Source: CAVPTL01 sp963794415 (lineage in GTDB: Bacteria; Actinomycetota; Thermoleophilia; Gaiellales; JAICJC01). Taken from it: a stretch of DNA of 64,000 nt. This document shows, in pieces, positions 34,923 to 44,154 of the stretch. Numbering within the stretch: the first letter of the stretch is position 1; each line of letters begins with the position of its first letter. The DNA lies in NCBI GenBank assembly GCA_963794415.1, contig CAWCDI010000004.1, forward strand, positions 1-64,000, in the 5' to 3' direction. Position numbers and translations under genes: made by a program. A model generated the notes under the pieces. The model made no database searches. It saw only the letters and a list, made by a program, of their open reading frames with translations, and was not told the origin of the DNA.

Positions 34923-35732
34923 ATGAGAGGGCGGGCGCGCGTGGAGTACAGACTCGAGCTTTGGATCAATCAGACGATGCACGCACATCCGCTGCTGGCA
35001 AGCGTGGTCGTGCAGTTCTCCACCTGGGGCGTTCCGCTCTTCGGCGTGCTCGCAGTGGCCATGTGGCTGCTCTCGCCCCCGGGCGATACCACCTGGAAGC
35101 GCGCATGCGCCGCGGGCCTGTCGGCGGCCGCCGTTGGCCTCCTGGCCAACCAGGTGATCTCACACATCTGGCACCGTCCGCGCCCCTACGAGCTGCACTC
35201 CGCCATCATCCCGCTCCTCCCCCGCTCCGCTGACGCCTCGTTTCCAAGCGACCACGCAACCGCTGCGCTCTCGATTGCGTTCGGCGTGCTCTTCGTCTCG
35301 CGCCGCGCCGGCTGGTTCTTCCTCGGCTTCGGCGCACTGATCGCGGTGTCCCGGGTGCTGGCGGGAATGCACCATCCGACGGATGTCGTCGGCAGCCTCG
35401 TCGTATCGATCGCCGCCGGCTACTTCACCGCGCGAATCGCGATGCAGCCCGTGCTGGTGCCCCTTGTCCATGGGCTCAGCAGAGTCACCGATCCCGCGCT
35501 CGCGAAGCTCGCATACCTCCGGCCGGTGCGCCGCACCATCCTCGAGCCACAGGTGCGTGCGGTGTTGATCGCTGCCGCCGGGGTGATCGTGCTCGGACGG
35601 ATCCTCGCCGCCGAGCGCTCGCACCTTCTGGATGAGATGGAGCTGACGGTGGTGCTCGCCTGGATCGCGGTGACCGCACTCGCTGTGTACCTCGGGAAGC
35701 TGCGGTACTGGCGCACGAGCGCGATCGGTTGA
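34923..35732 (+). CDS. PAP2-family membrane phosphatase
   Basis: 269 residues from ATG 34923; an in-frame TTG lies 12 bases earlier. Motifs of the lipid phosphatase family: HIWHRPRPYE, SFPSDHATAALS (catalytic His) and SRVLAGMHHPTDVVGS (second His plus Asp). There are five to six helices in the PAP2 core and an extra C-terminal hydrophobic tail (AVLIAAAGVIVLGRILA, TVVLAWIAVTALAVYLG). Likely undecaprenyl-pyrophosphate or phosphatidic acid phosphatase at the cytoplasmic membrane. Monocistronic as far as can be seen. Confidence 0.88.
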   Translation: MRGRARVEYRLELWINQTMHAHPLLASVVVQFSTWGVPLFGVLAVAMWLLSPPGDTTWKRACAAGLSAAAVGLLANQVISHIWHRPRPYELHSAIIPLLPRSADASFPSDHATAALSIAFGVLFVSRRAGWFFLGFGALIAVSRVLAGMHHPTDVVGSLVVSIAAGYFTARIAMQPVLVPLVHGLSRVTDPALAKLAYLRPVRRTILEPQVRAVLIAAAGVIVLGRILAAERSHLLDEMELTVVLAWIAVTALAVYLGKLRYWRTSAIG

Positions 35733-35814
35733 CAGCATCGGTGAGGCGGGAGGGCAGCCACCGGCAGAACTTCGGCTTGCCCCTGAACATCCTGCGGTTC
35801 GCTGTCCTAGACTG

Positions 35815-38800
35815 GTGAGCAGCGTGCCTCACAACGACGTGAACTGCTCTGCCTGCGGAACCCCGAACGACGCCGAGCGGAAATTCTGCGCGGAATGCGG
35901 AAGGCCCCTGACGCGCGCGTGCGGGCAGTGCGGCACGCTGAACAGCCCGTCGGCGAAGTTCTGCGGTGAGTGCGGAGCCCAGCTGGCGCGGGGCATGCTG
36001 GACACACCCGCGACCGCTCCGCGCAGTGCTCACGCCGTGATCGAAGGCGGGGCCGACGAGCGCCGCCTCGTGTCGGTGCTGTTCGCCGACCTGGTGGGCT
36101 TCACGACCCTCTCGGAACATCGCGACGCCGAGGACGTGCGCGACCTGCTCACGCGCTACTTCGACGTCGCCCGACGGCTCGTCGAGCGGTACGGCGGCGG
36201 CGTCGAGAAGTTCATCGGAGACGCGGTGATGGCGGTCTGGGGCGCCCCTGTAGCCCAGGAGGACGACGCCGAGCGGGCGGTGCGCACTGCACTGGATCTG
36301 GTCGCAGCGGTCTCCGCGCTCGGCGATGAGTTCGGCTCGGCGGACCTGCGGCTCCGCGTCGGAGTGATGACGGGAGAGGCCGCAGTCAGCTTTCACGCCA
36401 GCGGACAGGGCCTGGTCGCCGGAGACCTCGTGAACACCGCATCCAGGATCCAGGCCCTGGCCGAGCCCGGAACCGTGCTGGTCGGTGCTGCGACCCGCCG
36501 GGCGACCGAGGCCGCAATCGCCTACGAGAGCGCGGGCCGGCACCTGGTGAAGGGCCGGACTGAGCCGATCGAGGTGTTCCGGCCCGAGCGGGTGATCGCC
36601 ACTCGCCGCGGGCGGGGCCGCGGCGTGGGGCTCGAGGCGCCGTTCGTCGGCCGGGACCGCGATTTCCATCTCGTCAAGGAGCTCTTCCACGCCTCCGCCG
36701 ACGAGCGGCGCGCCCGGCTGGTCTCGATCATGGGGATCGCCGGCGTCGGGAAGTCGCGGCTCTCGTGGGAGTTCGAGAAGTACATCGACGGGCTGGCAGA
36801 CGATGTCCTCTGGCACCGCGGCCGCTGCCTCGCCTACGGCGACGGGGTGGCGTACTGGGCGCTGGGCGAGATGGTGCGGGCGCGGGCGCGCATCCTGGAG
36901 GACGACATGCCCGAGGTGGCCCGCGCGAAGCTGCGAGAGACCCTCGAGGCAAGGATCCCGCTCGTCGCCGACCGCGAGTTCCTCGAGCCGCGGCTCGGGC
37001 ACCTCATCGGGCTGGCTGACCGAACAGCCCCGGACAAGGAGGATCTGTTCTCGGCCTGGCGCCTCTTCTTCGAACGGCTCGCAGACTCGGCTCCGGTGGT
37101 CATGGTGTTCGAAGATCTCCAGTGGGCTGATCCAGGGCTCCTCGACTTCATCGAGTACCTCCTCGACTGGTCACGGACGTTCCCCCTCTACGTGGTGACC
37201 CTGTCGCGGCCGGAGCTCGGATCGCTGCGACCGTCGTGGGGCGCGGGCCAGCGCGGATTCACATCCATCTTTCTCGAGCCGCTCCAGGACTCGGAGATCT
37301 CGACGATGCTCGAGGGGCTGGTGCCGGGGCTTCCCCCCGAGCTGCGCGCACGCATGGTGGAGCGAGCCGAGGGTGTCCCCCTGTACGCAGTCGAGACGGT
37401 GCGAATGCTGCTGGATCGGGAGATCCTCATCCGCGAGGGGGAGCGCTACCGCGTCGCAGCGCCGGTTGACGCGCTGGCAGTGCCCGAGACGCTCCACGCG
37501 CTGGTCGCCGCCCGCCTGGACGGGCTCACGACAGACGAGCGCCTCTTGCTCTCGGACGCCGCTGTGCTCGGGAAGTCGTTCACCCATGCCGGGCTCACGG
37601 CGCTCTCGACGCTCCCGGCCGACGAGCTGCCGCCGCTCGTGGAGTCGCTGGTCGCCAAGGAGATCCTCACCCTCCAGTCCGATCGGCTGTCGCCGGAGCG
37701 CGGCCAGCTGACGTTCGTGCAGGACCTGCTGCGCCGGGTGACCTACGAGACGATCGCCAAACGCGAACGGAAACGGCGCCACCTCGCGGCTGCCGCCTAC
37801 CTGCGCGCAGAGCCGGCCGGCGAGGAGGAGCTTGCAGGCATCGTCGCGTCGCACTACCTCGACGCATATCACGCGGGCCCGAACGATCCCGACGCCGACG
37901 AACTCCGGAGCCTGGCCCAGTCGATGCTGGTGCGCGCCGGCGAACGAGCAGCGTCGCTGGCGGCCGGCACCGAAGCGGCCGCGTACTTCCAGCACGCCGC
38001 CGAGCTGAGCCGCGATACGCGCACGCAGGCCGAGCTGCTGGAGCGATCCGGAGCCGCCGACCTCCAGGCCGGCGAGTTCGACGCTGCGATCGACCGGTTC
38101 CAGCAAGCAGTCGGGCTGCTGGAGGCCGTGGACGACGAGCGTGCCGCCGCGCGCGTCTCCAGCAGGATTGCCGAGGCGCTGCGGTTCTCGGGCCGTGCCC
38201 AGGACGCTCTGGAGGTGCTCGAACGAGCGTTCACCACGTTGGCAGACGGGCCCAGAGATGCCGAGCTCGCGGCCGTCGCAGCCGAGTTCGGCCGGGTCTC
38301 GTTCTTCGTCGGCCGGTACGACCTCACGGTGGAGCCGATCGAGCTCGCGCTGGATCTCGCCGAGGCGCTGAGGCTGCCCCAGGTGCTGGCGGAGGCGTTG
38401 AACACCAAAGGCGTGCTCCTGTGGCGAAGGGCGACCGAGAGCGAGGCGCTCATCCGCCAGGCGATCCGCGTCGCCCTGACTCACGACCTGGTTCCGGCCG
38501 CGCTGCGGGGCCAGTACAACCTCGCCGGCCTGTTCATGGAGCACGATCGTCACGCCGAAGCCGCGGTGTTGCTCCGCGAGGCGCTCGAGCTCGCGCGGCG
38601 CCGGGGATACCGCGCATGGGAGTCGCAGATGCTGACCCAGGCGGCCGACAACCTGTCGTCGACCGGGCGGTGGGATGAGGCCGCGGAGCTTCTCGGAGAG
38701 GTGCCCGGCGGAACTGAGAGCGACGCGCTGGCCGGCGCGACGATCCTCCTCGTTGAAGCGCGCACCGCCCAGGCCCGCGGCAGCTTCGACCGGGTCGAGC

Positions 38801-39384
38801 TGCTGCTCGAGGATCTGAGCCAGCTGCCGGCCGCAGGGGATCGACAGGACGAGAGCTCGTTTTGCGTCGCTCAGGCGATCGTCCGGCGATCTCAGCGCCG
38901 CTACAGCGAAGCCGTCGAGTCGGCTCGCGAGGCCTTTGGCATCTCCCGCTCGCTGTTCCAGCTCCGCTATGCCTCCGAGGGGCTCGTGGAGGCCGTCGAG
39001 GCAGCTCTTGACGCCGGGGACATCGCAAGCGCGGAGGAGACGCTCGCGGAGTTCACGTCCCTCACTCCTATCGAGCGGCGCCGGCTGCTCGACGCCCAGG
39101 TCGCCCGCCTCAGCGCGAAGCTCATGTGCCGCAAACGAGAGAGCGGCGACGTCGAAGGGCTCTGGAGCGTCGCCGCCGACGGATTTCGGGCGATCGACGC
39201 ACGCTTCTGGCTCGCCGTGACCCTCGTTGAGCATGCAGAGTGGCTCGCGCAGAACGATCGATCGGCCGAGGGCGCGCTCCTCGCGGACGAGAGCGCGGAG
39301 CTCTTCACCGAGATGAGAGCAGCGCCATGGCTCGAGCGGATCGCCCCGCTCCGGCGCCCCGCGCTCCCGGCGACGTCGAGCTAG
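35815..39384 (+). CDS. Double zinc-ribbon class III nucleotidyl cyclase fused to AAA ATPase and TPR repeats
   Basis: 1189 residues from GTG. Residues 1-60: two zinc ribbons (CSACGTPNDAERKFCAECG, CGQCGTLNSPSAKFCGECG). Residues 80-250: cyclase homology domain, RRLVSVLFADLVGFTTLSE with metal Asp, VEKFIGDAVMAVWG, GLVAGDLVNTASRIQALAEP. Residues 270-600: AAA/STAND ATPase, MGIAGVGKSRLSWEFEK (Walker A), VVMVFEDLQWADPGLLDF (Walker B). From about 680: TPR-like helices. This architecture is widespread in actinobacteria and alphaproteobacteria. It probably makes cAMP in response to a signal sensed by the TPR part. The stop shares CTAG with the convergent PLD gene. Confidence 0.9.
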   Translation: MSSVPHNDVNCSACGTPNDAERKFCAECGRPLTRACGQCGTLNSPSAKFCGECGAQLARGMLDTPATAPRSAHAVIEGGADERRLVSVLFADLVGFTTLSEHRDAEDVRDLLTRYFDVARRLVERYGGGVEKFIGDAVMAVWGAPVAQEDDAERAVRTALDLVAAVSALGDEFGSADLRLRVGVMTGEAAVSFHASGQGLVAGDLVNTASRIQALAEPGTVLVGAATRRATEAAIAYESAGRHLVKGRTEPIEVFRPERVIATRRGRGRGVGLEAPFVGRDRDFHLVKELFHASADERRARLVSIMGIAGVGKSRLSWEFEKYIDGLADDVLWHRGRCLAYGDGVAYWALGEMVRARARILEDDMPEVARAKLRETLEARIPLVADREFLEPRLGHLIGLADRTAPDKEDLFSAWRLFFERLADSAPVVMVFEDLQWADPGLLDFIEYLLDWSRTFPLYVVTLSRPELGSLRPSWGAGQRGFTSIFLEPLQDSEISTMLEGLVPGLPPELRARMVERAEGVPLYAVETVRMLLDREILIREGERYRVAAPVDALAVPETLHALVAARLDGLTTDERLLLSDAAVLGKSFTHAGLTALSTLPADELPPLVESLVAKEILTLQSDRLSPERGQLTFVQDLLRRVTYETIAKRERKRRHLAAAAYLRAEPAGEEELAGIVASHYLDAYHAGPNDPDADELRSLAQSMLVRAGERAASLAAGTEAAAYFQHAAELSRDTRTQAELLERSGAADLQAGEFDAAIDRFQQAVGLLEAVDDERAAARVSSRIAEALRFSGRAQDALEVLERAFTTLADGPRDAELAAVAAEFGRVSFFVGRYDLTVEPIELALDLAEALRLPQVLAEALNTKGVLLWRRATESEALIRQAIRVALTHDLVPAALRGQYNLAGLFMEHDRHAEAAVLLREALELARRRGYRAWESQMLTQAADNLSSTGRWDEAAELLGEVPGGTESDALAGATILLVEARTAQARGSFDRVELLLEDLSQLPAAGDRQDESSFCVAQAIVRRSQRRYSEAVESAREAFGISRSLFQLRYASEGLVEAVEAALDAGDIASAEETLAEFTSLTPIERRRLLDAQVARLSAKLMCRKRESGDVEGLWSVAADGFRAIDARFWLAVTLVEHAEWLAQNDRSAEGALLADESAELFTEMRAAPWLERIAPLRRPALPATSS

Positions 39385-40790
39385 CCGTCCACCAGCAGGC
39401 CCTGGAGCGGGCCCAGCAGGCGGGCGGCGCGGTGGGAGACGTGGTCGAGGCGGCTCACGCGGTGGGTCATCGGCAGGCCGGCCTCGCGCAGCTCGAACTG
39501 CTGCTCTGCCCGCGGGCGCCACATCGTGTCGAACACCTCGCGCGGGTCACCTGCGACGTCGGCGCGCGGCGCCTCCAGGTGCTCGCTCCAGAGCCGCAGG
39601 CGCGTGTCGCGCGCAAGCTCGGCGTCGTCGGTCACGAGCGCCGCCTCCGTGTCGTTGAACATCGAGTGGTCGTTCAGGTTGGCGGAGCCCACGATCAGCA
39701 CCCGGTCGTCGATGACCCCCACCTTCGCGTGCACGTAGATCAGGTCTGCCACGTCCCCCGCCGGCGCGTACAGCGAGCACGCGAGCACCCGCCCGGCGCC
39801 GCCGTCGGCATCCACCAGCTCGGCCAGCCCGCCGCGCGTGTCGTCGGCGCCGCCGTACGGCCTTCCCGGCAGCACCAGCAGCAGCCGGAAGTCGTCACCC
39901 GGCGGGTTTCGTAGCTTCTCGGCCAGGAGCTGGATGATCTCGGCCGACCAGAGGTACTGCGACTCGAGGTAGATCAGCCTCTGCGCCGAGCGGATGGCCC
40001 GGGCGTAGGTCTCGAGGATCCCGAATGTCCCGTCGGGAAGGCCCGGATAGCGGCCCTCGGGCACGGTTCGCACCAGCTGCACCGTGGACGATCCCGACGC
40101 CTCCGGCGGCTCCACCGTCGCGAGCGCCTGCCCGGTGACGCCGTGCCAGCGCAGCGCGAAGTGGTTGGCCACGTCGGCCACCACCGGGCCGTGAGCAACC
40201 GACGCCACGTCGTGCCAGCCCACCGCCGCGCGCGCCGGATGCCGCGGTGAGTCGCGCCGGTCGCCCGCCATCGCAGTGAGGTCGATGCCGCCCACGAACG
40301 CCACGCGGCCGTCGATGACGATCGTCTTCTCGTGGTGGCAGTGCATCGGCCGCTCGCGCGAGTCAAGCGCGCAGTCGAGCGGCCCGGCCGCCAGCAGCTG
40401 GTCGCGCACCGCGCGGGCCATGCGCCGCGACGGCTTGAACACCGGAAGGGGCGCCCCCGCCCAGAGCAGCACGCGCACCTGCACGCGCCGCGCGGCCTCG
40501 GCCAGCAGGTTTCGCACCACCACCGGCTCCTCGCCGCCGCGCATCACGAACTCGGGCGACAGAAACCAGCCGCTCACGTGCACCGAGTGCCGGGCCGCGC
40601 GGATCTCATCCACCATCCGCCCGAGCGCGGCCTCGCCGTCGATCAGCACCTCGAGCGAGGACCCCGGCCGCGGCGGCGGGGCGTCGAGCGCCCAGCCGCC
40701 CTCCACCGGGTCGAGCGGGAACTTGCCGTGCCGCGCCAGCCGCCGGTGATGGTGTGCGCGCACCCCGGCCGAGACAGCGTCGCCGATCAC
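39381..40790 (-). CDS. Phospholipase D/cardiolipin-synthase family protein
   Basis: 469 residues. Two HKD motifs: MHCHHEKTIVIDGRVAFVGG and IYVHAKVGVIDDRVLIVGSA with SANLNDHSMFNDTE. Other blocks: VHVSGWFLSPEFVM, YPGLPDGTFGILETYARAIR and YLESQYLWSAEI. No signal peptide or membrane helix, unlike classic Cls, so it is closer to soluble PLDs or secretion-independent transphosphatidylases. ATG overlaps the AI-2E stop by four bases; third gene of the 42.2-39.4 kb minus-strand operon. Confidence 0.88.
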   Translation of the reverse strand: MIGDAVSAGVRAHHHRRLARHGKFPLDPVEGGWALDAPPPRPGSSLEVLIDGEAALGRMVDEIRAARHSVHVSGWFLSPEFVMRGGEEPVVVRNLLAEAARRVQVRVLLWAGAPLPVFKPSRRMARAVRDQLLAAGPLDCALDSRERPMHCHHEKTIVIDGRVAFVGGIDLTAMAGDRRDSPRHPARAAVGWHDVASVAHGPVVADVANHFALRWHGVTGQALATVEPPEASGSSTVQLVRTVPEGRYPGLPDGTFGILETYARAIRSAQRLIYLESQYLWSAEIIQLLAEKLRNPPGDDFRLLLVLPGRPYGGADDTRGGLAELVDADGGAGRVLACSLYAPAGDVADLIYVHAKVGVIDDRVLIVGSANLNDHSMFNDTEAALVTDDAELARDTRLRLWSEHLEAPRADVAGDPREVFDTMWRPRAEQQFELREAGLPMTHRVSRLDHVSHRAARLLGPLQGLLVDG

Positions 40791-41914
40791 GGCGCCTCGG
40801 CGGCGATCCGCTCGGCCCGCGCCGACAGCAGATCCTTCACCACCACCTGGATCGTGCCGGCGATCGGGATCGCGATCAGCGCCCCCAGGATGCCCAGGAG
40901 CGCCGCGCCCACGAGCACGGCGATCAGCACCACCAGCGCCGGGATCTGCACCGTGCGGCGGTAGATGACGGGCTGCAGCACGTGGTTCTCGATCTGCTGG
41001 TAGATCATGATCACCGCGAAGACGATGATGCCGTCGGTGGTGCCGTTTGCGAAGTAGGCGACCGCGACGATGATGATCGACGCGAGCGTCGCGCCGATCA
41101 GCGGGATCAGGTCGCCGATGGCCACCACGACGCCCATCGTGAGCGCGTAGGGCACCCCGAGGATCCAGAGCGTCGCCGTCGCGACGATGCCCGCGATGAG
41201 CGAGATCACGAGGTTGCCGGCCACGTAGCCGCCCACGTTTCGGTTGATGTGCCCGCCGATCTCACGGGCGCGGGCGGCGCCGGACGGGCGAAGCTGCGAG
41301 AGGATGATCTCGTTGATGCGCGGCAGCTCGAAGAGGATGAACGCCGACAGGAAGAGCACCGTCACCGTCGCCGCCACGCCGTTCACCACGGTGCCGGCCG
41401 CGCCGAAGAGGATGTTGGGCAGGTCGGACGCGTGCGCCTCCACCTTCGCGACGATGTCGTAGTGCTGGTCCAGGCGGTGGACCAGCGGGTTGGAGAGGAG
41501 CTTGTGGGCCTCCTGCGGCGCGGTCTTCGAGATGGTGTCGATCTGCGTCACGAACGGCGCGACGAGCAGCGCGAGGACTGCGAGCAGCCCGGCGACGAAC
41601 ACGAAGAACACCGTCACCACGGCCCAGTTGCGGCGCATGACGCGCTCCACGCGCACCACGGCCGGGTTGAGCGCGATGGCGATGAACACCGCCATGCCGA
41701 CCCACACCAGCACGGTGCGGACGCTCGAGAGGAGCGACACCGCCACCGAGAACACCAGCACCGAGACCAGCACCTTGGCGATGACGCGCAGCGGGATGTC
41801 GAGGACCACCGACCGCGGGGCCTCCGCCATCGCTACCAGCTGCGGTGCGATCGGGACCGTGGAAGTGATGGACGGGCCCCCGCTGGGACCCGTCCGGTCG
41901 GCTTCGGTACTCAC
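40787..41914 (-). CDS. AI-2E family transporter (YdiK/PerM-like)
   Basis: 375 residues, GTG start. Eight membrane helices with a large soluble loop between helices 3 and 4 (TQIDTISKTAPQEAHKLLSN). Family blocks: FFVFVAGLLAVLALLVAPFV, GVVVAIGDLIPLIGATLASI (conserved PxxG) and IYQQIENHVLQPVIYRRTVQ, the hallmark E-x-x-x-L-x-P-x-I. Such proteins export small molecules or act as Na+/H+ antiporters. Three bases separate it from the upstream coiled-coil gene and it overlaps the PLD gene. Confidence 0.9.
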   Translation of the reverse strand: MSTEADRTGPSGGPSITSTVPIAPQLVAMAEAPRSVVLDIPLRVIAKVLVSVLVFSVAVSLLSSVRTVLVWVGMAVFIAIALNPAVVRVERVMRRNWAVVTVFFVFVAGLLAVLALLVAPFVTQIDTISKTAPQEAHKLLSNPLVHRLDQHYDIVAKVEAHASDLPNILFGAAGTVVNGVAATVTVLFLSAFILFELPRINEIILSQLRPSGAARAREIGGHINRNVGGYVAGNLVISLIAGIVATATLWILGVPYALTMGVVVAIGDLIPLIGATLASIIIVAVAYFANGTTDGIIVFAVIMIYQQIENHVLQPVIYRRTVQIPALVVLIAVLVGAALLGILGALIAIPIAGTIQVVVKDLLSARAERIAAEAP

Positions 41915-41917
41915 GTG

Positions 41918-42244
41918 CTAGCGGTCGGCCGGGACCGCGGGATCGATGTCGTCGGCGAGCTCTGCGTGCTCGTCGGCGCCGGCCTGCACGACCCTGGCCT
42001 CCTCGGCCTTGGCCTCGGCCGCAAGGGCCTCGCGCTTGGCGTGGGCAGCCTGCTCATCGGCCTCGAGCTGCTTCGCCTCGGCCTCGCGCTGCCGGCTGGC
42101 CGCCTCGTCGCGGTGGGCGTCGGCAGCGTCGTGGCGCACGATGCGCTCCTGCTCTGCCCTGCGGCGTGACGCGGCGAATGCCGCCACGATCACGATGACT
42201 GCGATGACGACGACTATGAGGACGATCCATCCAGTAGTGCTCAT
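41918..42244 (-). CDS. Membrane-anchored coiled-coil protein, 108 aa
   Basis: One N-terminal helix (TTGWIVLIVVVIAVIVIVAA) followed by an Ala/Glu/Arg-rich coiled coil (RHDAADAHRDEAASRQREAE, QLEADEQAAHAKREALAAEA). Start supported by AAAGGGGAAATC. Topology suggests a cytoplasmic coiled coil tethered to the membrane. First gene of an operon with AI-2E and PLD, divergent from the holin-X operon. Family not recognised. Confidence 0.7.
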   Translation of the reverse strand: MSTTGWIVLIVVVIAVIVIVAAFAASRRRAEQERIVRHDAADAHRDEAASRQREAEAKQLEADEQAAHAKREALAAEAKAEEARVVQAGADEHAELADDIDPAVPADR

Positions 42245-42296
42245 GATTTCCCCTTTGGTGGTGGGTGATCTGGAATGGTGTTCCCCTCGAAGTCAC

Positions 42297-42321
42297 GTTT
42301 GAACCGTCGGCGGACGGGTAC
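42297..42321 (+). promoter_or_regulatory. SigB-like promoter before holin-X operon
   Basis: GTTTGA (42297-42302), 13-base spacer, GGGTAC (42316-42321). Both boxes match the general-stress sigma consensus GTTTAA/GGGTAT with one or two changes. The predicted start site would be within a few bases of the ATG at 42331, giving a nearly leaderless transcript. Confidence 0.6.
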
Positions 42322-42330
42322 AGATGCTGC

Positions 42331-42744
42331 ATGACTGATACGCGGCTTGAAGACCAATCGCTCGGCGATCTGACAAAACAGCTTTCGCGTGACGTATCGA
42401 CGCTCGTGCGAAGCGAGGTGGCGCTCGCCAAGGCGGAGGTCTCCGAGAAGGCCGGCACGCTCGGCAAGGGCGCCGGCCTCGTCGGCGCAGCGGCGCTCTT
42501 TGCGCTGATCACCGTGGCATGCATCGTCGCCGCCTCGATCGCAGCGCTCTCGCTGGTGGTCGCAACGTGGCTGGCGGCGCTCATCGTGGCGGCCGTCGCG
42601 CTCGTGCTGGCGGCGATCCTCGCCAAGATCGGGACGTCCGCGCTGAAGAGCGCCGGCCCGCCGATCCCGACGAACACCATCGAATCAGCGAAGGAGGATG
42701 TCGCATGGGTCAGGACTCAAGCGAAATCCGGCGCCGCGAAGTAG
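42331..42744 (+). CDS. Actinobacterial holin-X/phage-holin-like membrane protein
   Basis: 137 residues from ATG 42331. Amphipathic N-terminus (LGDLTKQLSRDVSTLVRSEV, ALAKAEVSEKAGTLGKGAGL) then two helices (AALFALITVACIVAASIAAL, WLAALIVAAVALVLAAILAK). This is the PF07332-type layout usually found beside DUF3618 proteins, as here. Despite the name it is a chromosomal envelope protein rather than a lysis gene. The end overlaps DUF3618 by 40 bases. Confidence 0.8.
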   Translation: MTDTRLEDQSLGDLTKQLSRDVSTLVRSEVALAKAEVSEKAGTLGKGAGLVGAAALFALITVACIVAASIAALSLVVATWLAALIVAAVALVLAAILAKIGTSALKSAGPPIPTNTIESAKEDVAWVRTQAKSGAAK

Positions 42745-42890
42745 AGGTCGCGCGCGACCAGCTGGGAGCGACGGTGGAGGCCCTCGTCTACCGCGCGAAC
42801 GCCCCGAAGCGGGCGAAGGACAACGTCGCCGAGAAGATCTCGAACGTCGTCCAGAAGGTTCATCCGAAGACGTCCGAGCAGGAGAGCTGA
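42705..42890 (+). CDS. DUF3618 protein, 61 aa
   Basis: MGQDSSEIRRREVEVARDQL, GATVEALVYRANAPKRAKDN, VAEKISNVVQKVHP. ATG follows GGAGG with eight-base spacing inside the 3' end of the holin-X gene. The E-I-x-x-x-x-x-T-R-x-x-L-x-x-T-V-D-A-L-like core defines DUF3618. No membrane helix in this short version. Member of the 42.3-44.5 kb operon. Function unknown; consistently paired with holin-X and stress genes. Confidence 0.8.
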   Translation: MGQDSSEIRRREVEVARDQLGATVEALVYRANAPKRAKDNVAEKISNVVQKVHPKTSEQES

Positions 42891-42893
42891 ACG

Positions 42894-43106
42894 ATGGGTG
42901 TAGGACAGGTAGCCGGGCTCGTCGCCCGCCCCGCTCTGACGGGCACGATGAAGGCGCGAAAGACCAAGTCGAAGCAGAACACCGTGGCCAAGAAGCAGTG
43001 GATCGGCTACATCGGCGTCGCCGTCGCGACGACGCTGCTCACGAAGGTGCTGAACGACTTCATCGAGCGGCGGTTCGCACCCGATGACGCAGACGTCGCG
43101 CAGTAA
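42894..43106 (+). CDS. Small single-span membrane protein, 70 aa
   Basis: Basic N-terminal part (TGTMKARKTKSKQNTVAKKQ), one helix (WIGYIGVAVATTLLTKVLND) and an acidic end (DDADVAQ). Four bases after DUF3618 and overlapping the next start by 23 bases, so translationally coupled. Probably another part of the envelope complex formed with holin-X and DUF3618; family not recognised. Confidence 0.6.
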   Translation: MGVGQVAGLVARPALTGTMKARKTKSKQNTVAKKQWIGYIGVAVATTLLTKVLNDFIERRFAPDDADVAQ

Positions 43107-44154
43107 CGCCGAGGAGGCGCGCGAGCGCGTCGCCAACGATATCGCTGCGATCGCCGACCGGGTGATGCACCCGGTCCCGCAGCTGCGCAGGCGCCGCCCG
43201 CGCCAGATCGCTCAGCCCGAGCCGCCCGACATGCCGACGGGCGAGATCCTGGACGACCCCGGCCTCACCGATCTGCCGGCGGGCGACTACGTCTCGGTGT
43301 TCAAGCGCGCCGGTAAGCGCCTCATGGCCGACAACATGACGAGCGTCGGCAAGGGCGTTGCCTACGGCGCGTTCTTCGCCATCCCGTCGGCCGCCCTGGT
43401 GGCGCTCGGCATCCTCAACCTCACCGCGGGGCCGGACGAGATCAACCGGCTGGTGGCCAAGCTCAACGGGGTGGTGCCCGCAAGCGCGCAACAGCTGATC
43501 CAGTCGAACCTGCAGCAGGTGTCGAAGTCGCAGGGCGGCGGCCTGATGGTGGTGGTCGGCCTGGTGCTCGCCATCTTCTCGCTGATGGGCGCGGTGCAGA
43601 CCGTGATCTGGGGCCTGAACGTGGCCTACGAGCGCAAGGAGCAGCGCAACTTCATCCGCCAGCGCGTGGCGGCGTTCCTCATCACGCTGATCCTCACGCT
43701 CGCCCTGGTCGGCGTGTTCGCGGTGCTCGTGCTGGCGCCGTACATGACGAGCTGGGTGGGCGACGCGGTAGGCCAGCCGGGAGCCGTGTCGTGGCTCTGG
43801 TGGACGCTTCAGTGGCCGATCCTCTTCATCGTCCTTCTGGGGGCGTTCGGCGGCATCCTCTACCTCGGCCCCGACGTGGATCACCCGCGGTTTCAGTTCG
43901 TCACGCCGGGCGCGGTGTCGGCGGCCGTGCTCTGGATCGTCGGCTCGGCGCTCTTCGGGCTCTACGCGTCGAAGTTCTCGTCGTACAACAAGGCCTGGGG
44001 ATCGCTGGCCGGCGTGATCATCACGCTCACGTGGCTCTGGCTCTGCAGCGTGGCGATCCTCTTCGCGGCCGAGGTGAACGCCGAGCTCGAGCGCACGCGC
44101 GAGATCCGCTCCGGCGTGCCCGAGTCCCAGACGCTGGCCGTCGGGCACGAGTGA
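43084..44154 (+). CDS. YihY/BrkB-family membrane protein
   Basis: 356 residues. Soluble N-terminus (90 residues, PDMPTGEILDDPGLTD) then six helices: GVAYGAFFAIPSAALVALGI, LMVVVGLVLAIFSLMGAVQT, FLITLILTLALVGVFAVLVL, WPILFIVLLGAFGGILYLG, SAAVLWIVGSALFGLYASKF and VIITLTWLWLCSVAILFAAE, ending in the family's EVNAELE motif. Role in envelope homeostasis or transport, formerly misnamed ribonuclease BN. Co-transcribed with the stress operon. Confidence 0.9.
   Translation: MTQTSRSNAEEARERVANDIAAIADRVMHPVPQLRRRRPRQIAQPEPPDMPTGEILDDPGLTDLPAGDYVSVFKRAGKRLMADNMTSVGKGVAYGAFFAIPSAALVALGILNLTAGPDEINRLVAKLNGVVPASAQQLIQSNLQQVSKSQGGGLMVVVGLVLAIFSLMGAVQTVIWGLNVAYERKEQRNFIRQRVAAFLITLILTLALVGVFAVLVLAPYMTSWVGDAVGQPGAVSWLWWTLQWPILFIVLLGAFGGILYLGPDVDHPRFQFVTPGAVSAAVLWIVGSALFGLYASKFSSYNKAWGSLAGVIITLTWLWLCSVAILFAAEVNAELERTREIRSGVPESQTLAVGHE

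Noticed and set aside
37171..39522. 783-codon minus frame opposite the cyclase
   Set aside because: Shadow of the TPR/ATPase region in a high-GC genome.
42331..42744. Prophage holin
   Set aside because: The 'holin' name comes from a domain family; no endolysin or other phage gene is nearby and the neighbours are DUF3618 and YihY stress genes.
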